Below are positions 19,546-27,129 of a stretch of DNA of 64,000 nt, one piece after another. The notes beneath the pieces are model-generated. The model made no database searches. It had not been told where the DNA came from and was given only the letters and a program-made list of their open reading frames with translations. The DNA is from an uncultured Muribaculaceae bacterium (GTDB lineage Bacteria > Bacteroidota > Bacteroidia > Bacteroidales > Muribaculaceae), in NCBI GenBank assembly GCA_934675575.1, contig CAKUQQ010000008.1, positions 87,093 to 151,092 of the forward strand, given 5' to 3'. The translations under genes and the position numbers were made by a program. The stretch's first letter is position 1, and each line of letters starts with the position of its first letter.

Positions 19546-19757
19546 GGTTGGTGCTGTACGCGTACCTCCGGCACGCTGCTTTTTGTGGTGTGGCTTGTAC
19601 CGCCGACCGGAGCTGTCGCTCCTTAGTCAGCGGTTATCTATATACTTGCCCCTCCGGGGCAGTTCCTGTGTGGGGTGGCTGCATGATGGAGGTAGTGTGG
19701 TGTGGCTGACTGCCTGCTTGCATGGCTTGTGCTGCGTGCCTGAGGTACGCGTATAGG
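19546..19757. repeat. Intergenic structured repeat, copy A, with terminal inverted repeats
   Basis: About 210 bp between two convergent genes. The outer 24-bp arms (19555-19578 and 19732-19755) are inverted copies with 21 of 24 positions the same, each with a TACGCGTA core. Inside are ACCGC...GCGGT enclosing GGAGC/GCTCC (19600-19634), the conserved segment GTCAGCGGTTATCTATATAC, and a GCCCCTCCGGGGC hairpin. The same inner block recurs twice near 25.3-25.6 kb. No transposase is present, so a MITE-like or regulatory repeat is the best description. Confidence 0.8.
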
Positions 19758-19795
19758 GTGTGTGGTGGAGAGGCGTTGGGTGTTGCTGGTAAGGG

Positions 19796-20353
19796 TTATT
19801 CTGGGTTGGCCTCGCTGCAGAGTTTAGTTTTTTCTTCTATTTGCTTTTTGAGCAGTTCCTGCTGTTCACCCACCTTGCGTTTAGCTTCGTTTTCATCGAA
19901 ATCTTCATGGTAGCGGTGGTGACGGCGGTGCTTGTGGCTTGATGTGCGCAACAAATATTTGCGGAAGATGTGCATGAACCAGAAATGTATGGTTGCCCAA
20001 CCGGCGAGTGCACCGAAAATGTTGGCAAACCAGTCGCTTACTTCAAATGAGCGTCCTTGTGCCATCACAAGTTGCGCGATTTCCATCAATCCGCCAAGCA
20101 GAATGGCAAACGTAGTCAGTGCCAGCTCGCTGTTGAGCTTTGTGTGGTGAGGCATCTTGAAATTGGCCCAGTCGAGAATAAACACGCAAGTTGCGCCAAA
20201 ATACATTATCACATGTGCCAGCTTGTCGAAACCAGGAAACAGACATATGTCGTTGATGTCAAGCGGATTGCTTGCAAGTGACAGGTATGTGATTAAAATT
20301 ATAATTATTGATGATGGAACTCCCACAGGAATTGCCAATATGAACTTTTTCAT
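19796..20353 (-). CDS. VanZ-like family membrane protein
   Basis: A 185-residue integral membrane protein with about four hydrophobic segments: VPSSIIIILITYLSLAS, DKLAHVIMYFGATCVFILDW, LALTTFAILLGGLMEIAQLV and WFANIFGALAGWATIHFWF. The FDKLAHVIMYF and LMEIAQ...FEVSDWFANIFGALAG patterns are those of the VanZ-like family, whose role is poorly known (linked to teicoplanin resistance in enterococci). The C-terminal ~55 residues are cytosolic and highly charged, rich in His, Arg, Glu and Lys. It stands between the repeat and an unrelated small gene. Confidence 0.8.
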   Translation of the reverse strand: MKKFILAIPVGVPSSIIIILITYLSLASNPLDINDICLFPGFDKLAHVIMYFGATCVFILDWANFKMPHHTKLNSELALTTFAILLGGLMEIAQLVMAQGRSFEVSDWFANIFGALAGWATIHFWFMHIFRKYLLRTSSHKHRRHHRYHEDFDENEAKRKVGEQQELLKKQIEEKTKLCSEANPE

Positions 20354-20590
20354 GTCGTTGTTAGTGTTCTCTGTTTGTGTTTATTTTTGATTTAAATATT
20401 TGGCGCTATGCAAACATTGGTTTTGTGTGCTTGATTGCGCGGCAAAGAAATGGTATGTCCGTGTATTGGTTTTATACTATCTCCTTTTTCATCTGCAAAA
20501 ATAACATATTTTTTGATTACAAAGATTGTTTAGCACGAAAAATTGAAAATTTGAGGCGAGAAAGTGGAGCATGATATGGCCAATTCGTTT

Positions 20591-20908
20591 TCAAAATTGC
20601 GGCACAGGCTCAATGCGCCGGTCTGGGTGTGGCTTGGGTGCTTTTGGGGGGCGTTTTTTTCGAGACTTGGTGCTGTGACCTTTGTTATGGTGCTTGGAGG
20701 GAGCAAGCGCAGTGCTGCGCTGCAAAGAGTCGGCTTGCTGCATGAATTGCTTGACGGCAGCTTCATCGGTGTGCTGTGCCACGGAGCTGTCGGTGCAGTT
20801 GCGCAATGCGAAAGTGAGAGCTATGACAGCCGCCATGACTATGGCTATCACAATTGACCCTGCACGCTCGTGCCGTGTCATGACAAAATAGTCTTTTATT
20901 CTTGCCAT
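20591..20908 (-). CDS. Small single-span membrane protein with basic Pro-rich tail
   Basis: 105 residues: a short N-terminal segment (MARIKDYFVMTRHERAG), one membrane helix (SIVIAIVMAAVIALTFAL), a helical stretch (DEAAVKQFMQQADSLQ) and a basic, proline-rich tail ending RRIEPVPQF. The N-terminus is reminiscent of the start of Bacteroidetes ComEA-like helix-hairpin-helix proteins (xxKDYFxxxRxER then a membrane span), but no helix-hairpin-helix domain follows before the stop, so it is either a short free-standing relative or a truncated one. Function unknown. A 237-bp gap with a TATTTTTG box on the minus strand (20496-20503) separates it from the vanZ-like gene. Confidence 0.6.
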   Translation of the reverse strand: MARIKDYFVMTRHERAGSIVIAIVMAAVIALTFALRNCTDSSVAQHTDEAAVKQFMQQADSLQRSTALAPSKHHNKGHSTKSRKKRPPKAPKPHPDRRIEPVPQF

Positions 20909-21046
20909 AATGCTGCTGTGAGTGCGGTTTGCTTGGTTTTAAACGCACGGTAAACCTCTTGTGGCTCAAAGATAAAGACAATGTGCTTAATCTGCAATAG
21001 TGGTGCAAAAGTTTTATGCAAAGAAGTGGTAAAATGGGTGTCGTGT

Positions 21047-21096
21047 TAAAAAAAAGTTCAGGGCTGTGCAGCACACTTTGCCGCACAGCCCTGAAC
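21047..21096 (-). terminator. Terminator of the six-hairpin glycosidase gene
   Basis: In the minus direction GTTCAGGGCTGTGC pairs with GCACAGCCCTGAAC (14 bp) and a run of T follows. Confidence 0.9.
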
Positions 21097-21139
21097 TTGG
21101 TGGAAAATCATATTATTGCTTTATTGCTTTTGGTGGCTG

Positions 21140-23143
21140 TTAGAGAGTCACTGAAATGGATTGCCCGGACTTGATGACCTTGTTGGCCACGACGCATTTG
21201 CCATCTTTAACGGTGACTTTAACCTTGCCTGCCGAGACACGCGAAACCTCAACGTCGAACTTGCTCTCGAATGCACAAATTTTGCGCATAGCCATGTTGT
21301 TCCAGGCATCGGGTAGGTGGGGTGTTAGTGTGAATGAGCGGAAACCTGTGGGGCGAATGCCAAACAGACCTTCTGTAATCACGCGGCCATACAGACCGCT
21401 TTCGGCAGAGAGGTGACGCTGCTCGCCCTCGGGCCAAGCCTCGATGGCGTAGGGCACATGCTCGCCAAGCAGGCGTGTGGTGGAGTAGTTGTGCAAGAAG
21501 TTTGTGGCTTGGGCAGTCTCGTTGGCAGCATAGATGCCACGCAAGGCATAGAGCGTGGAGCGGTCCCAGAATGTTTTGTCGCCTGCCAAGGTGAGCAGGC
21601 CGTCTTTTGTGAGCAGGCGTGGCGACAGCAGTGCCTTTATGGTGCCTTGTGCACGGTCTTCTATGCCCATGGTGAGTGGAATACATATCCAGGAGCGCAA
21701 TGTGTCGTTGCCTTTATAGTAGGCGTAGGTGTCGAAACCCTCGACTTTTGCACCGAAATATTTGTTGATGTTCTTTCGCATGGCAATGGCCATGTCGCGA
21801 TAGCTCTTTGACAGTGCTGCCGGTTCACCAAGCTCTTTGGCGATATACGAGGCAGAGAGCAGAGCGTCGTAGTAGAGCGACGATGTGCATAAGTTGGCTT
21901 TGCCCGACGGGAAACGGCCTTCAAGTTCATCGGTGTCGGAGGCCACAACGCCTTCAGGAGTGAGTTTGTGGCGGCAATACTCCAGGCACCATGCTATCAA
22001 ATCCCAGAGTTGTTTTGCCTCACTCTTGCTGCCACGAGCCAAGACATAGCGTGATGCCCCATAGGCAATCATGGCAGCATCGCCGCGGTCGCCGCAACCG
22101 TTCCAAATGTCTTTGCCCTCGGCAATGATTGAGCTTGGTATTGGTGTCCAGTCTTTGTTGATAAACCGAGCAAAGTGCTTGAAAGAATTGAGCGCTGATT
22201 TGCAACCATAATCATAGCCGGTGAATGGGAAATAAGGGTTGATATACTCGGCTTGGTCGTTAGCCCAAATGGCAGCGTAGTAGGATTCACCGCCCGGGCC
22301 GTGCATTGGGCCACCGGCGGTTTCGTAGATGCTCTCGCAAGCTCTGAGTTTTGAGAAAGCAAATATGGTGTTGATTATCGTGTCGGGGGTTTCGAGCACG
22401 AGTTGCTGCGACAGCTCATTAATCAGGGCTCGGCGCGCGGCAAGCTCGCTGTCGGCATTGATGGCCTGCACCTGCTCGCCTGCTTTGTAGCCAGCTATGG
22501 CCGACGAGAATGTGAGCGAGTCGGCGGGTGCGATGACAAACACGCCAGCCTTGTCGATGGTAGCTTTGAGCGTGTAGCTGCCGTCAACGCCTTGTGCCGC
22601 GTCGGTGCGGTAGGTGATGTCGGTGCTCGGAATCTCAATGGCGAGCGGACGGCCGCAAGAGTTTATCAGAGTGTATTTCTCGACCGATGCCGGTTGCGTG
22701 GTTGACGGGAAAAAGCGTCGCGTGAGCCTCACGTTCATGCCGTAGCCCCAGTCAAGCAAACTCTCCACTTCGAGAGTGCCGTTGAGTCGGACTGCGCTTA
22801 TGGTTTCCTTGGGGTTAGAGAGTCCGTTGACCACAAGCAGGCTTATGGGATTCCAGTCGAACCTGCGCATGAGGCTTGCGTGAGTATTGTTGGGAATGGT
22901 GCGGAGCATAGGCCACACCATGCTTTTATTGATGCAGAAGCGGCCGTCGTGGTCAATTCCGTAGCGATAAACCACCGAAACTTTCTTTCCGCTCATCTCA
23001 ATGTGGTCGAAATGCGAGTCGCCCGAAGGCTTCCACTCTATTTCGCTATTGCTCTTGATGCTCCACCTGTTTTGCGCAAAAGAAGGCGATGCGAGAGCCG
23101 CAGATGCAAGCAAAGTGCATAGCGCAATCTTTGATTTCTTCAT
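21140..23143 (-). CDS. Exported six-hairpin (alpha/alpha barrel) glycosidase-like protein
   Basis: 667 residues with a signal peptide (MKKSKIALCTLLASAALASPSFA). The N-terminal half is a beta-sandwich; the second half has the features of a six-hairpin glycosidase: GGPMHGPGGESYYAAIWANDQAEY, GCGDRGDAAMIAYGASRYV, SSLYYDALLSASYIAKELG and AIEAWPEGEQRHLSAESGLYGRVITEGLFGI. The closing beta domain (GFRSFTLTPHLPDAW) is typical of GH78/GH95/GH127-like enzymes. Exact family not assigned by me; acidic residues in WANDQAE and WPEGEQ are candidate catalytic positions. Likely periplasmic glycan breakdown; the GH78-like protein at 57-59.7 kb may share this trade. Confidence 0.75.
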   Translation of the reverse strand: MKKSKIALCTLLASAALASPSFAQNRWSIKSNSEIEWKPSGDSHFDHIEMSGKKVSVVYRYGIDHDGRFCINKSMVWPMLRTIPNNTHASLMRRFDWNPISLLVVNGLSNPKETISAVRLNGTLEVESLLDWGYGMNVRLTRRFFPSTTQPASVEKYTLINSCGRPLAIEIPSTDITYRTDAAQGVDGSYTLKATIDKAGVFVIAPADSLTFSSAIAGYKAGEQVQAINADSELAARRALINELSQQLVLETPDTIINTIFAFSKLRACESIYETAGGPMHGPGGESYYAAIWANDQAEYINPYFPFTGYDYGCKSALNSFKHFARFINKDWTPIPSSIIAEGKDIWNGCGDRGDAAMIAYGASRYVLARGSKSEAKQLWDLIAWCLEYCRHKLTPEGVVASDTDELEGRFPSGKANLCTSSLYYDALLSASYIAKELGEPAALSKSYRDMAIAMRKNINKYFGAKVEGFDTYAYYKGNDTLRSWICIPLTMGIEDRAQGTIKALLSPRLLTKDGLLTLAGDKTFWDRSTLYALRGIYAANETAQATNFLHNYSTTRLLGEHVPYAIEAWPEGEQRHLSAESGLYGRVITEGLFGIRPTGFRSFTLTPHLPDAWNNMAMRKICAFESKFDVEVSRVSAGKVKVTVKDGKCVVANKVIKSGQSISVTL

Positions 23144-23321
23144 TTTGTTTTAATGTTGTGTTACTGTTTTTTTATTATAAAAAGTTGAATGTTCCTGCCA
23201 TAGATGTTGCTGTGCAGGAAAAATTAATGGTTTTGTACAAAAATACAGCGAATTGGGCATAAATGACACAAATTTGTCTGTTTTTTTTGTCGTGATTGCA
23301 CGGTGAAATGCCAGGTGGGGG

Positions 23322-23352
23322 TTGGGCGAAAAGCAGAAAAGATGTAAATTTG
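23322..23352 (+). promoter_or_regulatory. Promoter of the PurF paralog gene
   Basis: TTG at 23322-23324, 20 bp, TAAATTTG at 23345-23352. Confidence 0.65.
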
Positions 23353-23409
23353 TAGTATCAAATTGTTGCAACACAAAAGTATCATAATATAAATTCAAAA
23401 TAGCAATTA

Positions 23410-24819
23410 ATGGCTGGTTTTTTTGGAACTGTCTCAAAGACAGCATGTGTGACCGATTTGTTCTACGGCACTGACTATAATTCACATCTTGGCACACGCC
23501 GCAGCGGCTTGGCCACCTACGACCAGGAGCAAAAGACGTTTTTGCGGTCGATTCACAATCTTGAAAGTTCTTATTTCCGCACAAAATTTGAGAGCGAGTT
23601 AGGCAAGTTTACAGGCAATTCTGGCATAGGGATAATCAGTGACACTGATTCGCAACCCATAATATTCAACAGTCATTTGGGCAAGTTTGCCATTGTGACT
23701 GTGGCAAAGATATGCAATCTTGAGTCGCTTGAGCAGCGTTTGCTCGAAAAGAACCACCATTTTGCAGAATTAAGCAGCGGGGCCGTCAACCAAACTGAGT
23801 TGGTGGCCTTGCTTATTACTGAGGGCAATGATTTTGTTGAGGGCATAGAGAATGTGTTCCGCCTGGTGGAAGGCTCGTGCTCCATGCTGATTTTGACTGA
23901 AAACGGCATAATAGCAGCGCGCGACAAACTTGGCCGCACGCCGGTGGTCATAGGTAAAAAAGATGGGGCATACGCTGCCACAAGCGAAACAACCTCGTTT
24001 CCAAACCTCGACTATGAGATAGACCGCTTTTTGGGCCCGGGCGAAATAGTGAAGTTCACTGCCGACGGCGTGGAGCAGCTGCGCAAGCCCAATGAGGACA
24101 TGCAGATATGCTCGTTTTTGTGGATATATTACGGTTTTCCAACGTCGGATTACGAGGGCATAAACGTGGAGTCGGTGCGCTTCAAGACCGGTAAGGCAAT
24201 GGGTGAGTCAGACGACTCAGACGTGGATTGCTGCTGCGGAATACCGGATTCGGGCACAGGCATGGCGCTGGGCTATGCCGAAGGCAAAGGTGTGCCTTAT
24301 CACCGTGCCATAGCGAAATACACGCCCACATGGCCGCGCAGCTTCACACCGAGCAATCAGGCCATGCGCTCACTTGTGGCAAAGATGAAGCTGATTCCGA
24401 ATCGTGCCATGCTTAAAGACAAACGTGTGCTGTTTTGCGACGACTCTATAGTGCGTGGCACACAGCTGCGCGACAACACCAAGGTGCTTTATGACTATGG
24501 TGCCAAGGAAGTACACATGCGTATTGCATGTCCGCCGTTGATATATGGTTGCAAATACATAGGTTTCACCAACTCGAAGTCAGACCTTGAGTTGCTGTCG
24601 CGCCGCGTGATAGGCGAGTTGGAGGGCGACCCAAACAAAAACCTCGACAAGTATGCCAAAACCGGTTCGCCGGAATATGAGGCTATGGTGGAGGTGATGC
24701 GTAAGCGTTTTGGCTTGACATCGCTTAAATTCACCAAAATCGAGGACTTGGTGAAGGCAGTAGGATTGCCAAAGTGCAAGCTGTGCACGCATTGCTTTGA
24801 TGGCAGTTCGCATTTTTAA
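23410..24819 (+). CDS. Amidophosphoribosyltransferase (PurF) paralog lacking the N-terminal nucleophile cysteine
   Basis: 469 residues with two PurF domains: an N-terminal nucleophile-type glutaminase fold and a C-terminal phosphoribosyltransferase with an intact PRPP motif (VLFCDDSIVRGTQ, ending at residue 352). Genuine PurF proteins expose a Cys at the N-terminus after processing (CGI/CGV). Here the protein begins MAGFFGT, so the expected nucleophile position is Ala; HLGTRRSGLATYD replaces the QHRGQESAG region. Cys456, Cys459 and Cys462 close to the C-terminus could bind metal. I infer loss of glutamine hydrolysis: either ammonia-dependent phosphoribosylamine synthesis or another PRPP-linked role. 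No other purine gene adjoins it. Confidence 0.85.
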   Translation: MAGFFGTVSKTACVTDLFYGTDYNSHLGTRRSGLATYDQEQKTFLRSIHNLESSYFRTKFESELGKFTGNSGIGIISDTDSQPIIFNSHLGKFAIVTVAKICNLESLEQRLLEKNHHFAELSSGAVNQTELVALLITEGNDFVEGIENVFRLVEGSCSMLILTENGIIAARDKLGRTPVVIGKKDGAYAATSETTSFPNLDYEIDRFLGPGEIVKFTADGVEQLRKPNEDMQICSFLWIYYGFPTSDYEGINVESVRFKTGKAMGESDDSDVDCCCGIPDSGTGMALGYAEGKGVPYHRAIAKYTPTWPRSFTPSNQAMRSLVAKMKLIPNRAMLKDKRVLFCDDSIVRGTQLRDNTKVLYDYGAKEVHMRIACPPLIYGCKYIGFTNSKSDLELLSRRVIGELEGDPNKNLDKYAKTGSPEYEAMVEVMRKRFGLTSLKFTKIEDLVKAVGLPKCKLCTHCFDGSSHF

Positions 24820-24864
24820 GGGACAAATAGGCACATTTGTGTGCCAGACACGGATAACAGCAGG

Positions 24865-24904
24865 GGCTCAGTTGATAAAAACTTGAGCCTCTTGCATTTT
24901 TTTT
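24865..24904 (+). terminator. Terminator of the PurF paralog gene
   Basis: GGCTCA-GTT pairs with AAC-TTGAGCC; eight T follow at 24897-24904. Confidence 0.75.
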
Positions 24905-24981
24905 GTGGCGCCTAAAAGGCTTGAACCCAAAACTCTAATGTGTAGCTCTGATGAAAGTGGTGGCAGAAAACACTGAATTTT

Positions 24982-25012
24982 TTTGTCAGAATGTAAAAAA
25001 TGCCTACCTTTG
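24982..25012 (+). promoter_or_regulatory. Promoter of the SRP RNA/tRNA-Thr unit
   Basis: TTTG at 24982-24985, exactly 19 bp, TACCTTTG at 25005-25012. The predicted RNA 5' end (25018) lies 6 nt after the box, as expected. Confidence 0.8.
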
Positions 25013-25017
25013 TGCTC

Positions 25018-25113
25018 GGGTTAGTCCTACACGGCCAGCTCCTTGTAAATCCCCCAGGTCTTGACCGAAGCAAGGGTAGCAGGTCGTAGCGGCGCGATGT
25101 AGATCGCTAGCCC
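25018..25113 (+). ncRNA. ffs: Signal recognition particle RNA, small bacterial (4.5S) type
   Basis: About 96 nt that fold back on themselves: GGGTTAG (25018-25024) pairs with CTAGCCC (25107-25113). The middle holds the SRP domain IV core: CCCCCAGG on the 5' side, an apical loop, then GAAGCAAGGG, the same arrangement as CAGG...GAAGCAG in E. coli 4.5S RNA. Aligned with E. coli the tetraloop reads TGAC, which fits the URRC loop class instead of GGAA. The 3' part GCGATGTAGATCGCTAGCCC resembles the E. coli GGGATGTAGCTGGCAGGG. It binds Ffh for membrane targeting of nascent proteins. tRNA-Thr begins 5 nt later. Confidence 0.85.
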
Positions 25114-25118
25114 TCTTC

Positions 25119-25192
25119 GCCTCTTTAGCTCAGTTGGCCAGAGCACGTGATTTGTAATCTCGGGGTCGTTGGTTCGAATCCGACAAGAGGCT
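25119..25192 (+). tRNA. tRNA-Thr (anticodon TGT)
   Basis: 74 nt without an encoded CCA. Acceptor GCCTCTT/AAGAGGC with discriminator T; D arm GCTC...GAGC; anticodon loop TTTGTAA, giving TGT, which reads Thr ACA and related codons; T arm GTTGG/CCGAC with TTCGAAT loop. The anticodon stem CGTGA/TCTCG has a T-T mismatch at its third pair, whereas related tRNAs have full pairing. It sits 5 nt behind the SRP RNA and shares its promoter. Confidence 0.95.
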
Positions 25193-25195
25193 CGA

Positions 25196-25230
25196 AAAAG
25201 AGTTGTGTCATCTGACACAGCTCTTTTTTT
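25196..25230 (+). terminator. Terminator of the SRP RNA/tRNA-Thr unit
   Basis: AAAAGAGTTGTGTCA pairs with TGACACAGCTCTTTT (one mismatch), then a T-run. Confidence 0.95.
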
Positions 25231-25280
25231 ATTCCCAAATTACAATATTGCTGGTGGTGCGGGTGTGGTGCTGTTTGATA

Positions 25281-25486
25281 CTTGTTGTGGCGTGGTTGGT
25301 GTTGTACGCGTACCTCTGGCACGCCAGTATGCTGGGTGGGGCATTGTACCGCCGACCGTCGCTGTCGCTCCTTAGTCAGCGGTTATCTATATACCTGCCC
25401 CTTGGGGCAGCCGCTGGGAGTGGTGGCTGGCTGGGTTGCTGTCTGGCGTGGTGTGGTGCAGTGCTGTTATACGCCTTGTGATGTGG
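25281..25486. repeat. Intergenic structured repeat, copy B (first unit of a tandem pair)
   Basis: Starts CTTGTTGTGGCGTGGTTGGTG, then the GTACGCGTAC palindrome, CTCTGGCACGCC, the ACCGCCGAC...GTCAGCGGT hairpin block (25348-25383), TTATCTATATAC and the GCCCCTTGGGGC hairpin with flanking CAGCGG/CCGCTG. The same opening words return at 25487, so B and C are a direct duplication with a ~206-bp period. Confidence 0.8.
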
Positions 25487-25650
25487 CTTGTTGTGGCGTG
25501 GTTGGTGTTGTACGCATACCTCTGGCACGCCAGTGTGCTGGGTGGCAATGTACCGCCGACCGGAGCTGCGCTCCTCAGTCAGCGGTTATCTATATACCTG
25601 CCCCTCGGGGCAGCCGCTGGCTGCGGTGGCTGGCTGGGGGTGGCTGTGTT
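25487..25650. repeat. Intergenic structured repeat, copy C (second unit of a tandem pair)
   Basis: Same order as copy B: opening CTTGTTGTGGCGTGG, a slightly diverged palindrome (GTACGCATAC), GGCACGCCAG, the ACCGCCGAC/GTCAGCGGT block with GGAGC/GCTCC, TTATCTATATAC and the GCCCCTCGGGGC hairpin. The right boundary is unclear because the sequence grades into GTGGCTG-rich low complexity up to the stop of the next gene at 25739. Confidence 0.75.
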
Positions 25651-25738
25651 GCTGCATTACTGTCGTTGGCTGCGGTGGTGGCGATTGTGGTGGTGGCGTG
25701 GCATTGTGATGTGTGTATTGGTGGGGCGTGTGGGGGGA

Positions 25739-26941
25739 TTAGTGGAGGAGGTCGGTGACTTCGGTGAGGTCGCCGTCGTTGGGGCTTGGGGTGATTCCGA
25801 GCAGGTGGCACAGCAAAGGATAGATGCTGACGTTGCGGAACTCACCAGGCTTGGTGTAGCCGTGCTTGAAGGCGACTCCTATGGCACGGAATCCCACTTG
25901 CATGTCGCATGCGGTGTTGTCGAAGCCGTGGTTGCCTGTGCCTGGCTTTATGGGAGCGTCGGTGAACAGCCAGCCCACATCGGGCAGCACCACCACATCG
26001 CCCACATTGGGATTGGTGCCATAGTCTAAGTAGGGCGGCACGTCTTGACGCTTCCAGGCGCGCACGTGGTCAACCTTTGACAGAGCATTGACTACAGAGT
26101 CGGCATACTCTGGGCGGCGGACATTGACAAATGCCGGCAGACTGCCTAACACCTCGCTCACCCATTCGTCTTTGAGGTAGCGTTTTACTGGTACGGCTCT
26201 TGCGGAGTCGAGCCACGCCATGCCATGATCACCAGTAACAATTAGATTGACCTTGCCGGCAATCGGCAGCTTGGATATGCGTTGCCACAGGTTTTGCAAC
26301 AAGCTGTCAACGTGCTCGAAAGACTTGCGTGTGGTGGCAGAAATGGGACCGAAGCGGTGTCCGCTTGCGTCGGGCTCCTCAAAATATGCCATTATGAGGT
26401 TTGGCCGCTTGTTGGCTGGCATTTTAAGGTAGCTGATGATTTTGTCAACACGTTGCTCAAGTGTGAGCAAAGGACGCTTCTGGTAGTCTTCCCAATAGTT
26501 GGGGTGGCTGCCCTTAACAGCCACGTCAGACCCCACCCAATAGACGGTGGCGACTTTCAATCCCTGATTGCGGGCGGTAAGCCACACTGGGTCGCCGCCA
26601 TAGTATTTGGGATCGGTGCGAGTAGCCGCATCTTTGAGGGTGAACAGTGCGCCTGTGGCACGGTCGCGGAATTCGTTTGCCACTATGCCGTGGTGGTCGG
26701 GGCGCAAGCCGGTGGCAAGAGTGTAGTGGTTGGGGAAAGTCTTGCTTGGGAATGACGGCTGCATCACGGCTTTCACGCCGTTGTCGGCCATATATTTCAT
26801 GAAAGGTGCGTTGAAAGCCTCGGCGTAGTCCCACCTGAAGCCGTCAAGCGACACGATGATTGTGATGTTGCCTGTGGCGGCATGGGTGCAGAGCATGGTT
26901 GCCAGCATGGCAAATGCAAACATCAAAACAGATTTTTTCAT
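25739..26941 (-). CDS. Exported alkaline-phosphatase-superfamily nucleotide pyrophosphatase/phosphodiesterase (ENPP-like)
   Basis: 400 residues with a signal peptide (MKKSVLMFAFAMLATMLCTHA). The metal and nucleophile pattern of ENPP enzymes is clear: SLDGFRWDY (first Asp), SFPSKTFPNHYTLATG with the nucleophile Thr68, EEPDASGHRFGP, TGDHGM, and the late GNHGFDN. The enzyme would cleave nucleotide or other phosphodiesters in the periplasm or at the cell surface. Its stop lies ~90 bp from the tandem repeats; the divergent neighbour is a purine permease, so salvage of released nucleotides is an attractive but unproven link. Confidence 0.9.
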   Translation of the reverse strand: MKKSVLMFAFAMLATMLCTHAATGNITIIVSLDGFRWDYAEAFNAPFMKYMADNGVKAVMQPSFPSKTFPNHYTLATGLRPDHHGIVANEFRDRATGALFTLKDAATRTDPKYYGGDPVWLTARNQGLKVATVYWVGSDVAVKGSHPNYWEDYQKRPLLTLEQRVDKIISYLKMPANKRPNLIMAYFEEPDASGHRFGPISATTRKSFEHVDSLLQNLWQRISKLPIAGKVNLIVTGDHGMAWLDSARAVPVKRYLKDEWVSEVLGSLPAFVNVRRPEYADSVVNALSKVDHVRAWKRQDVPPYLDYGTNPNVGDVVVLPDVGWLFTDAPIKPGTGNHGFDNTACDMQVGFRAIGVAFKHGYTKPGEFRNVSIYPLLCHLLGITPSPNDGDLTEVTDLLH

Positions 26942-27129
26942 TTTTTCTTTTCTTAATTTTCGTGTAGAAGAACAGTAATTCTATGCAAAATTAGCAAAAA
27001 AGCAATAATGCTACATCACGAAATGATGGGGAACACAGAATTTGGGGTATTGCCGGTTTGGGTGAATTTTAGTAACTTTCCAATTTGTTTTAGAGAAGTA
27101 AGTAAAAAATCAACACGACAAACGAATAA

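Noticed and set aside
25282..26029. Plus-strand frames (158 and 197 codons) through the tandem repeats
   Set aside because: They translate the repeat itself (SGYLYTCP and YLPLGAAAG recur) and extend antisense into the ENPP gene; non-coding repeat is a better reading.
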